From the NCBI GenBank assembly GCA_030619885.1, contig JAUXAN010000023.1, positions 1 to 39,752 of the forward strand: a stretch of DNA of 39,752 nucleotides, in the 5' to 3' direction. The stretch is from a bacterium (GTDB lineage Bacteria; Hydrothermota; DG-26; JAUXAN01). The notes under the pieces are model-generated. The model saw only the letters and a list, made by a program, of their open reading frames with translations, was not told the origin of the DNA and made no database searches. The first letter of the stretch is position 1. Each line of letters begins with the position of its first letter. The position numbers were made by a program, and so were the translations under genes. Of the stretch, positions 25,118 to 32,602 are shown one piece after another.

Positions 25118-25473
25118 TTTTTTAATGCCTTAATCAAATTTCTAATCATTCTTGAGATATGATTTACCTCATCTAAAATAATATTAGATTCTTCTTCACT
25201 AATATATTTCATCTCTTTGGCTATAATTAACTGAGTATCAAGTTCAGCTCCAGAACCTAAAGCAATATATAAAAATTGAACAAATTCATTAGTATGCCCT
25301 CTCATTTTTCCCTCTGCTATATTGGACGGGATAGATACGGCCGCCCTTCGCATCTGACTAACAAGCCCATATATCTCGTCTTTAGGAAAGCCTTTTGTGA
25401 CAATATAGATTTTCTTAACCAACTCTATACTTTTCTTCCAAACTTCTAAATCTCTATAACTTCTTATTATCAT
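25114..25473 (-). CDS. four-helix-bundle protein (S23/IVP family)
   Basis: A 119-aa protein of the four-helix-bundle family (TIGR02436, first known from 23S rRNA intervening sequences). Diagnostic segments are RSYRDLEVWKKSIELVKKIY, QMRRAAVSIPSNIAEG and FLYIALGSGAELDTQL. The ATG at 25473 is supported by GGGGAGG seven bases upstream; the longer frame runs into the repeat island. Function is unknown for the family. It interrupts an otherwise purely electron-transfer operon between HdrA-c and MvhD-2 and has CGGTNWTCGG islands on both sides, which suggests it arrived as a unit. All three genes remain coupled. Confidence 0.9.
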   Translation of the reverse strand: MIIRSYRDLEVWKKSIELVKKIYIVTKGFPKDEIYGLVSQMRRAAVSIPSNIAEGKMRGHTNEFVQFLYIALGSGAELDTQLIIAKEMKYISEEESNIILDEVNHISRMIRNLIKALKK

Positions 25474-25485
25474 TTTTATCCTCCC

Positions 25486-25523
25486 CGACAACCGATTACC
25501 GATAACCGATAACCGAGTTAACC
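25486..25523. repeat. CCGATAACCGATAACCG island, left side of the four-helix-bundle gene
   Basis: CAACCGATTACCGATAACCG followed by ATAACCGAGTTAACCG. It encodes the last codons of HdrA-c (SVIGYR) and supplies its stop codon. Confidence 0.75.
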
Positions 25524-28500
25524 GCCTCAAATATCTGTTCATTAGTAAATCCTCTCAAATCTATGGCACCGCATCTACACGATGCAGAACAGGCACCACA
25601 ACCTTTGCACATCGCCTCATTTATCTCAGCTATTCCTTTCTCTTCATTGATTTCTATTGCAGAATAGGCACATATTTCCACACATACACCGCATCCTGTA
25701 CACCTATCAGGATTAACCGAGCATATCGTACCTTCTGCTAATATGGTTTTCTTGCTCAAGATAGTTAGCGCTCTTGCCGCCGCAGCTTCAGCCTGAACTA
25801 TGGACTCCTCTATGTACTTGGGTCCATGGGCGAGACCACATACAAAGATTCCATCTGTTGCAAAATCTACAGGCCTAAGTTTTACATGAGCTTCTAAGAA
25901 GAAACCGTCCTCATTCAGTGGCACCTTGAGTAATTTTGCCAAATCTTCATTTTCCTGAGGAGCATCTATTGAAACCGAAAGAACTAAGAGGTCCGATTCA
26001 AGCACTACTTGTCTGCCCAATATAGGATCTACAGTTTTTATTTTCAACTTGCTATCAGGATTTTCTTTATCAATAATCTCAACTCGTGGCTTGTGGTCCA
26101 AATCATATCTCATAAATACAACCCCATCATCCCGGGCCTGTGCATAATACTTTTCAGTTAATCCATAGGTCCTTATATCTCTATATAATATGTAAATGTC
26201 CGCGTTTGGATAAATTTCTTTCAGTTTCAGTGAGTTCTTCACTGCTTCACCACAACAAACTCGACTGCAGTAAAGTCTCCCCTCTTCTCGAGAATCCACA
26301 CATTGGATCATTACAACGGTTTTCGGTGGTCGGTTTTCCATACGGACCGTAGGGTCGGTTTTCGACCCACCGCTCACCGATGATAGTCTTTTTTCCAGCT
26401 CAAGTTGTGTAATTACTCTCTTGCTTTTTCCATACAGGTATTCCTCCGTCTTATATTCTTTCGCTCCTGTAGCCACAATCACAATCCCATTCTCTATTTC
26501 GGTTGTCGGTTTGCGGTTTGCGGTTTTCGACGGCCGATCACCGCTTACCGATGATAACCTCGTTTTGTAGTTTCCAATATATCCTGTAATATCTTCAATT
26601 TTAGCATCTGTGTAGACTGTAATGAGTTTATTCTTTTCTACCTTTTTAATGGTCTCTTGTAGCAATTTTTGAGGATCACTACCGTCTAAGGTATAATAAA
26701 TATCTCTCAAGTTTCCTCCAAGTTCAGATTCTTTCTCTATAAGTGCGACCTCATAACCTGCCCGAGCTATAGCCAATGCTGCTTTCATTCCAGAAAGTCC
26801 GCCACCAATTACAAATGCCTTGGGATTAATGTCTACTGGCAGTCTTCCTAAAGGGGTGAGATTTCTCGCCTTTGCCACTCCCATTTGCACTAAATCTTTT
26901 GCCTTCTCTGTAGCAAGTTCTGGCTCATTCATATGAGCCCAACTACATTGGTCCCTGATATTCGCCATCTCAAAAAGATACTGATTGAGCCCTACTTCCC
27001 TTAAAGTCTCTCGAAACAAGGGTTCATGGGTCCTTGGTGTACAGGCTGCAACCAGAATACGGTTGAGGTTATGTTCTTTAATTTTTTCCTTTATTGTATT
27101 TAAATAATCTTGAGAACATGCATATAAGAGATTTTCAGCATATTCAACATTTGGCAGGTTCTTGGTAAATTCAACCACTTTTGGAACATCCACAACACCA
27201 GCAATATTTATCCCACAATGGCAGATAAATGCACCGATTCTTGGTCTATCGCCTATTACATCCCGTTCAGGAGGAAACTCCTTCTTAGACACCCGCTCCT
27301 GTCGCTTGAGTGCCAAGAAGTTTGTGCATTCAGCAACAGCACCAGATGCTGACATTACTGATTCCGGAATATCCTTGGGGCCACTCATAGCTCCTGCCAC
27401 AAATATTCCGTCCCTCGTTGTATTAAGTGGAGTAAAAAGGTCTGTTCTAGCAAATCCAAATTCATCGAGTTTTATATCAAGCCTATCTGAAAACTCTTCC
27501 ATTCTCTTTCGGGGTTCTAATCCAACAGATAAAATAGCCATATCAAAATTTTCTTCCTTTGTCTTCCCATTCTCCTGTGCAAAACGCAGTCTTAACCTAC
27601 CTCCATCCAATTCACTAATCTTGGCCACCTTAGATCTCACAAATCTAACACCAAATTGAGACTGAGCCCTTTCATAGTATCTATCAAAATCTTTGCCAAA
27701 AGCTCTTATATCCATAAAGAATATGGTCGGTTTAAGCCCTTTTATGTGCTCTTTTGCAATAATTGCCTCTTTGATGGCGTACATACAACAAACTGAAGAA
27801 CAATAATCATTTCTATTTTCTACATCCCTTGAACCCACACATTGAATAAATGCAACCCGCTTAGGTGATTTCCCATCCGAAGGACACACGACATGCCCTC
27901 TTTGTGGTCCACTTGCTGAAAGCATGCGTTCAAATTCAATAGAAGTTACTACATTCTTAAATCTCTTGTATCCATACTGAGCATGCACAATGGGGTCGTA
28001 TGGATCAATTCCCGATGCCAGGATGACAGCACCACAATTCAACGTGACAACTCTATCTTTATCCTCAAAGTTTATAGCCTCTGCTGAACATGCCTTTTCA
28101 CATAACCTGCAAGCCCCTTTAGTAAGATATAGACAGTGGTTTTTATCGATGAGGTAATTTGATGGGATGCTTTGGAGAAAGTAGCGATATATTGATTTCC
28201 GAGTTCTAAGCCCCATGTCAAACTCGTCTACTATCTTTACAGGACATTTCTCCTCGCAAAGCCTGCACCCAACACACTTTTCAGGGTCTACATACTTTGC
28301 ATGTTCAGTTATCTTGCACAAAAAGTTACCCGGTTCACCAGATACAGATGTGAGTGATGAATAGGTATGGAGTGTGATACCTGGATGTCTTGCGCATTCG
28401 CTCATCTTTGGAGCCAGAATGCATATAGAACAGTCATTGGTAGGGAAAGTCTTATCTAATTGGGGCATTCTCCCACCTATTGATGGAGTCTCCTCAACAA

Positions 28501-28600
28501 GGTGGACATCCGCTCCTAATTCAGCCAAATCCAATGATGCCTGAATCCCTGCTATCCCTGCCCCAACTACAAGAACTTTATCTTTCTTATACTTACCCAT
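25496..28600 (-). CDS. hdrA: HdrA-c: two-module HdrA flavoprotein
   Basis: A 1034-aa HdrA with two fused modules. Module 1: VLVVGAGIAGIQASLDLA, CSICILAPKMSECARHP, ferredoxin CVGCRLCEEKCP (109-119), a second cysteine group (156-171), and the CCMYA region. A linker domain starts at about 455 (IGAFICHCGINIAGVVDV). Module 2: AFVIGGGLSGMKAALAIA (about 595). Two C-terminal [4Fe-4S] motifs follow (CTGCGVCVEIC, CKGCGACSASC). HdrA carries the flavin used for electron bifurcation in Hdr complexes. Two in-frame islands lie at residues 681-701 and 740-758, and the C-terminal codons and stop are also island sequence. It sits between FrhB-like and MvhD-2/Flx genes and probably forms the HdrA of the Flx set. 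Confidence 0.95.
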   Translation of the reverse strand: MGKYKKDKVLVVGAGIAGIQASLDLAELGADVHLVEETPSIGGRMPQLDKTFPTNDCSICILAPKMSECARHPGITLHTYSSLTSVSGEPGNFLCKITEHAKYVDPEKCVGCRLCEEKCPVKIVDEFDMGLRTRKSIYRYFLQSIPSNYLIDKNHCLYLTKGACRLCEKACSAEAINFEDKDRVVTLNCGAVILASGIDPYDPIVHAQYGYKRFKNVVTSIEFERMLSASGPQRGHVVCPSDGKSPKRVAFIQCVGSRDVENRNDYCSSVCCMYAIKEAIIAKEHIKGLKPTIFFMDIRAFGKDFDRYYERAQSQFGVRFVRSKVAKISELDGGRLRLRFAQENGKTKEENFDMAILSVGLEPRKRMEEFSDRLDIKLDEFGFARTDLFTPLNTTRDGIFVAGAMSGPKDIPESVMSASGAVAECTNFLALKRQERVSKKEFPPERDVIGDRPRIGAFICHCGINIAGVVDVPKVVEFTKNLPNVEYAENLLYACSQDYLNTIKEKIKEHNLNRILVAACTPRTHEPLFRETLREVGLNQYLFEMANIRDQCSWAHMNEPELATEKAKDLVQMGVAKARNLTPLGRLPVDINPKAFVIGGGLSGMKAALAIARAGYEVALIEKESELGGNLRDIYYTLDGSDPQKLLQETIKKVEKNKLITVYTDAKIEDITGYIGNYKTRLSSVSGDRPSKTANRKPTTEIENGIVIVATGAKEYKTEEYLYGKSKRVITQLELEKRLSSVSGGSKTDPTVRMENRPPKTVVMIQCVDSREEGRLYCSRVCCGEAVKNSLKLKEIYPNADIYILYRDIRTYGLTEKYYAQARDDGVVFMRYDLDHKPRVEIIDKENPDSKLKIKTVDPILGRQVVLESDLLVLSVSIDAPQENEDLAKLLKVPLNEDGFFLEAHVKLRPVDFATDGIFVCGLAHGPKYIEESIVQAEAAAARALTILSKKTILAEGTICSVNPDRCTGCGVCVEICAYSAIEINEEKGIAEINEAMCKGCGACSASCRCGAIDLRGFTNEQIFEAVNSVIGYR
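26327..26383. repeat. in-frame island B in HdrA-c with the 29-bp element
   Basis: Encodes residues 740-758 (SSVSGGSKTDPTVRMENRP) between the conserved LELEKRL and KTVVMIQCV. It contains the element 26331-26359 also found in the FlxC-like gene. Confidence 0.8.
26498..26560. repeat. in-frame CGGTTTGCGG island A in HdrA-c
   Basis: Encodes residues 681-701 (LSSVSGDRPSKTANRKPTT) between GNYKTR and IENGIVIVATGA, the same loop that holds island A in HdrA-d but with unrelated repeat units. Confidence 0.75.
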
Positions 28601-28622
28601 ACCTAATTGTTCACTGATAATT

Positions 28623-29744
28623 TCAGTCTTCCACTTCGGTAAGTTCTTCTGTTTCGAATGTGGTGAGAGGGATGGCTTCTTCTACATCCTTCCCTGGCAG
28701 ATAATCGAATACTTTCTGGACAGATTCTCCTACTTTTAGAAAAATTGTCGAGAGCGGTATATCAGCAGGACATACATCGCTACATAAGCCACATCCTACA
28801 CAGGAGATACCTACGTGGGTTAACCTGCCAATATGATAGAAGACCGTGTTGGGAGGAACTCGGATCCCTCCCCGTTTTTCAATTTCTGTTTCGTATGTAG
28901 AAGGTTCCCATTCGTAATCCCTAGAGTCGAAAGTACACAAGTTACAATAGCAGATAGGGCAGATATTACTGCATCCGTGGCAACCGATGCATCTTCCAAA
29001 AGTCTTTATCAAACCATCCATGCCGAACTTTTCGATTTGACTCTCGGCAAAAAGTCTTTTCTTTTCTTCTATCCTTTTATTCCGAAACAGTTTTAAAGCC
29101 TCATTTTCTATCTCTTCTTCTATAAATTCGCCCTTTGCACCATCAGCAAATTTCTCTCCCTTATCTGTGTTCAACGATATCTTGCACTCCGTATCAATTG
29201 CTTTGTTTCCAAGTAGAAGAACAGTCATATCTGCACTGTAGGGTAGGAAATGTTCACAAGCCTTACAGGTAGGTCTTACATCCGCCATCTGATTCTCTGG
29301 ATTCTTCACCCCGTCCCAGTATTTAGACCAGAGTTCAGAGTCGGTGGAAAGATCTCCATTGACGGATTTTTCCAATGAATAGACCCCACCGCAACTTGAT
29401 GATATGAATAAAAAGTTTTCTAAACTTCCCTGCTCTCGTTTCACCAGTTCTACAAATGCCCTCAATTCACAGGGTCTCACAACTGCGGCAATTGGTCCTT
29501 TCAATGACCCTGTCAGTGTAAGATGCGAAAGCAACTTGCCAGCATTTGCAGGCATGAAAGGGAAAAATGGTAAAATAGCTTCAACCATATTAGGATTGGT
29601 AATGAGTGAATATGCCACAGCACCATTTTCGTTTATTTTCTTAAGGGCAAAAACCCCCTTTACCTTTTTGTTTTCTAAAAAAGATCTGAGTAGTTCTCGA
29701 ACCCCTTCGTGAACATTCTTATCTATTTTCAATACCTTGGACAT
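28623..29744 (-). CDS. FrhB/FdhB-like iron-sulfur flavoprotein subunit (copy 2)
   Basis: Protein of 373 aa related to coenzyme-F420 hydrogenase/formate dehydrogenase beta subunits and HydB. The N-terminal domain has the conserved IAAVVRPCELRAFVEL, then a cysteine group (PTCKACEHF). The C-terminal half has CIGCHGCSNICPICYCNLC and CVGCGLCSDVCP, enough for two [4Fe-4S] clusters. AGGTATG start context with GGGAG upstream is acceptable. It is a paralog of the preceding gene (same VEEAIPLTTFETEELTEVED-like ending) and lies 22 nt upstream of HdrA-c. The electron donor (F420, formate or another) cannot be deduced; no formate dehydrogenase catalytic subunit is present. Confidence 0.85.
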   Translation of the reverse strand: MSKVLKIDKNVHEGVRELLRSFLENKKVKGVFALKKINENGAVAYSLITNPNMVEAILPFFPFMPANAGKLLSHLTLTGSLKGPIAAVVRPCELRAFVELVKREQGSLENFLFISSSCGGVYSLEKSVNGDLSTDSELWSKYWDGVKNPENQMADVRPTCKACEHFLPYSADMTVLLLGNKAIDTECKISLNTDKGEKFADGAKGEFIEEEIENEALKLFRNKRIEEKKRLFAESQIEKFGMDGLIKTFGRCIGCHGCSNICPICYCNLCTFDSRDYEWEPSTYETEIEKRGGIRVPPNTVFYHIGRLTHVGISCVGCGLCSDVCPADIPLSTIFLKVGESVQKVFDYLPGKDVEEAIPLTTFETEELTEVED

Positions 29745-29771
29745 ACCTTTCTCCCTTGCTCATTCTTAATT

Positions 29772-30887
29772 TTAATCCTCTACCTCCTTGAGCTCCTCTT
29801 CTTTATATGTTGCCATGGGAACCGGCTCGTCTGTCTTTCTACCCGGGATATAGTCGAATAATTTTTGGGTCTCATCAGCTACCAGACCAAAGATTTGGGA
29901 TACAGGAATTTTCAGAGGACAGGCATCTTCGCAACTTCCACAGGATACACAAGAAAGGCTCATATGTGCCATCCGCCCTAAATGAAAAAGCAAGGTATCA
30001 GGAAGGAATCTGAGACCTCCGCTCATTTCCGCTCTAAAGAGATAATCTTCATAGGGATGTTTCAGTTTATCCGAATCAAAATAGCATTGTCGACAATAAC
30101 AAACAGGACAGACCCGCATACAGTTATGGCAGTTTATACATTTGCTAAAAGTATCAAGCAACCTGTCCAGCCCAACAACCCCGGGTTTCAACTCCTCTTG
30201 AAGATTTTTTCTCTTATTCTTCCTCTCTTCTGTAATTTCTTTCACTTTATCTTTCCAGCTACCTATCTCCTTTTTTGGCGAGATATCGAGCTCTTTTAAG
30301 ATGGCCTCCCCTTTTGGGCTGTTAGATATAATGAAGATATCCCTTTCTCCTGCTTCCAACATTCCAATGTGTATATCCGAAGCTCCCGTTGGCATGCTAA
30401 ATCTATGGCATACCTGACAAATCGGTCTCACAGACCCATTTCCCCATTGTTTAAAGACCTTTTCGAATGCATCTCCACCCTTCTTTGGGTTTTCAAGGTA
30501 GTCAGACAACGGCAATACCCCTGGGCAGTCAATACTAATAAGGAACACATTATCCAGCTCTACCTGGCCAAGTTTAGACAGTTCAATTGTTGCACTTATC
30601 TCACACGGTCTCATCACAGTAGCAATCCTCTTTCTCCCCTTTCCACGCCTCATTACACTGGAGATCGCTTTAGCCCCATGGACAGGCATAACCGGTGGCA
30701 ACGGAGATGCATCATCAAGTAATGAGTTATCCTGGGCAAGAACCCATACATAAGAATCTCCTGCAGGAACTTTCACAGGAATTAAAACAGTATCAAAACA
30801 TTTCCTTTCCAACCCCTTCTTTAAGAGATCAAGGATCGCATTTTCTCTCTTTTTCAACCCTGTGGTAGTTGATTTAGGTGCACTCAT
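29772..30887 (-). CDS. FrhB/FdhB-like iron-sulfur flavoprotein subunit (copy 1)
   Basis: Protein of 371 aa, paralogous to the next gene downstream. The shared core includes IATVMRPCEISATIEL, PICQVCHRFSMP, CINCHNCMRVCPVCYCRQC, FHLGRMAHMSLSCVSCGSCEDACPL and the ending VPMATYKEEELKEVED. The final glutamate-rich tail is conserved in both copies, perhaps a docking peptide for an HdrA partner (inference). Its start overlaps the HdrA-b stop by 4 nt (ATGA), so it is translationally coupled to HdrA-b. Confidence 0.85.
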   Translation of the reverse strand: MSAPKSTTTGLKKRENAILDLLKKGLERKCFDTVLIPVKVPAGDSYVWVLAQDNSLLDDASPLPPVMPVHGAKAISSVMRRGKGRKRIATVMRPCEISATIELSKLGQVELDNVFLISIDCPGVLPLSDYLENPKKGGDAFEKVFKQWGNGSVRPICQVCHRFSMPTGASDIHIGMLEAGERDIFIISNSPKGEAILKELDISPKKEIGSWKDKVKEITEERKNKRKNLQEELKPGVVGLDRLLDTFSKCINCHNCMRVCPVCYCRQCYFDSDKLKHPYEDYLFRAEMSGGLRFLPDTLLFHLGRMAHMSLSCVSCGSCEDACPLKIPVSQIFGLVADETQKLFDYIPGRKTDEPVPMATYKEEELKEVED

Positions 30888-32572
30888 CTCAAAGCCTCCA
30901 TAACTTCCTGATAAACTTGCCTAAAGGTAAAATGCTTATGGCTTGCTGCACCAGATGGACAGGCTGCTGAACAATTGCCACATCCTCGACATAGAACCTC
31001 ATTCACTACTGAAATCCTTTTTATCTCATCAAAGACGATGGCACTATAGGGACAGACAGAGATACAGGTCTTGCATCCTATGCAAAACGCATCTGATATT
31101 TCGGATATCTTTACCTCTGGTTCTAACTTCCTGCCAGGGATGAGTGAGGAGAGTATCCTCCCTGCAACTGCCTCTGCTTGAACTATCGAGTCTGGGATGC
31201 TTTTCGGACCCTGTGCACATCCTGCAATGAATACACCTTCCAGTGAGGTAGATACAGGACCAAGTTTCTCATGCTCTTCAGTAAAGAATCCTTCGTCACC
31301 TTGATGAATATTAAGGGTTTCAGCAATCTCAGAGGAATCACCGCTCGACTCAATAGCCGGCGCAAGAATCACCATATCCACATTTCGGTGTTCGGTTTTC
31401 GGCTTTCGGCTTTCGATTTTGTAGTTCACTGACATCTGTCCATTGGACTCGGTAACTTCAATATCTTGGGCACGGATGAAATCAACCCCTTCCTCTTTTG
31501 TCTCCTCATAGAATCTCTGATATGATTTTCCAGGCACACAGAGGTCAGAGTAAAATTGGGATATGTTGACCACGGGAATTTCTGCTTTTAAATATCTGGC
31601 AAACTTGATGGAATAGAGACAACATACCCTTGAACAATACCCCTTCTCTTCTCGCCCCACACAATGGATAATACCAACAGATTTGGGGGGATTACCATTT
31701 TTGAGAAGAATTTTCCCTTTAGTATTCATCCTCTCAAATTCCAATGCGGTATAGACATCACTCAATGTTCCGTATCCATACCTGGAAAGTTTCGTAGGGT
31801 CAAATAGATTTAATCCAGTAGTCACGACAACCGCTCCAACTTTGAATTCATTCTCCTCGGTTTCGGTTTTTTTCTTCACTTTTACAACAAAATTTCCAAA
31901 GAATCCTAAAACCTCCTCAACCTTGGTGTCAGTGAATGCCTCAATGTTTTCATTTTTAAGCACATCCTGGACTTTCTGTTCCAATATGTTGGAAGTCGGT
32001 TCCATTTTGGGAAACAGCTGTTTGAACTCTTTAGCCATGCCGCCGATGGATGATGTCTTCTCAACCAGATAGACCTTTCTATCTTTGGAGGCGAGTAATA
32101 GACTTGCCTCAATCCCTGCGATACCACCTCCGATCACTAATACATCAGGGTTAGATTCTATCTCTTTCTTCTCAAGTGGCGTGTGATAGCGAATTCTGCT
32201 AACAGCTGCTCTTGTATACCTTATCGCCTTTTCAGTGGCTTCTTCTTTATCTTCTACAATCCATGCGCATTGTTCACGGATATTGGCAAGTTGAAATAGG
32301 TAAGGGTTAAGACCGGCTTCTTCACATACATTCATAAATGTAAGTTCATGCAGTTTTGGTGAGCAAGCAGCAATTACTAAATGTGTCAAACCATGTTCTT
32401 CAATATTCTGTTTAAGGAATTTCTTCCCATCCTCAGAACAGAGGAGTTTGTGCCTTTTAGCAACTACTACGCCTTCGAGTCCAGAGACCGCATCGAGTAC
32501 TCTATCAATATGCACATTATCCGCTATATTAGGACCACATTCACATACATATACACCTATCTTCTCTTCCAT
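30884..32572 (-). CDS. hdrA: HdrA-b: HdrA module-2-type flavoprotein
   Basis: A 562-aa HdrA-like protein that corresponds to the second half of HdrA-c. It starts with the linker domain (IGVYVCECGPNIADNVHID; IAACSPKLHELTF; NIREQCAW), then an FAD module (VLVIGGGIAGIEASLLLA, about 144) that lacks the CSxCI cysteine pair, as module 2 of HdrA-c does. Two C-terminal [4Fe-4S] motifs follow (CIGCKTCISVCP, CRGCGNCSAACP). GGAGG precedes the ATG. With HdrA-a it forms a split equivalent of the fused two-module HdrA. One short in-frame CGGTGTTCGG island encodes SRKPKTEHRN before the conserved VDMVILAPAIE. Confidence 0.92.
   Translation of the reverse strand: MEEKIGVYVCECGPNIADNVHIDRVLDAVSGLEGVVVAKRHKLLCSEDGKKFLKQNIEEHGLTHLVIAACSPKLHELTFMNVCEEAGLNPYLFQLANIREQCAWIVEDKEEATEKAIRYTRAAVSRIRYHTPLEKKEIESNPDVLVIGGGIAGIEASLLLASKDRKVYLVEKTSSIGGMAKEFKQLFPKMEPTSNILEQKVQDVLKNENIEAFTDTKVEEVLGFFGNFVVKVKKKTETEENEFKVGAVVVTTGLNLFDPTKLSRYGYGTLSDVYTALEFERMNTKGKILLKNGNPPKSVGIIHCVGREEKGYCSRVCCLYSIKFARYLKAEIPVVNISQFYSDLCVPGKSYQRFYEETKEEGVDFIRAQDIEVTESNGQMSVNYKIESRKPKTEHRNVDMVILAPAIESSGDSSEIAETLNIHQGDEGFFTEEHEKLGPVSTSLEGVFIAGCAQGPKSIPDSIVQAEAVAGRILSSLIPGRKLEPEVKISEISDAFCIGCKTCISVCPYSAIVFDEIKRISVVNEVLCRGCGNCSAACPSGAASHKHFTFRQVYQEVMEALR
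31384..31421. repeat. in-frame CGGTGTTCGG island in HdrA-b
   Basis: TTTCGGTG, TTCGGTTT, TCGGCTT, TCGGCTTTCG units encode ESRKPKTEHRN directly before the VDMVILAPA strand. Confidence 0.7.
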
Positions 32573-32602
32573 TTGCCTCCTTCTTTTTTAAATTTCTCGT
32601 TT

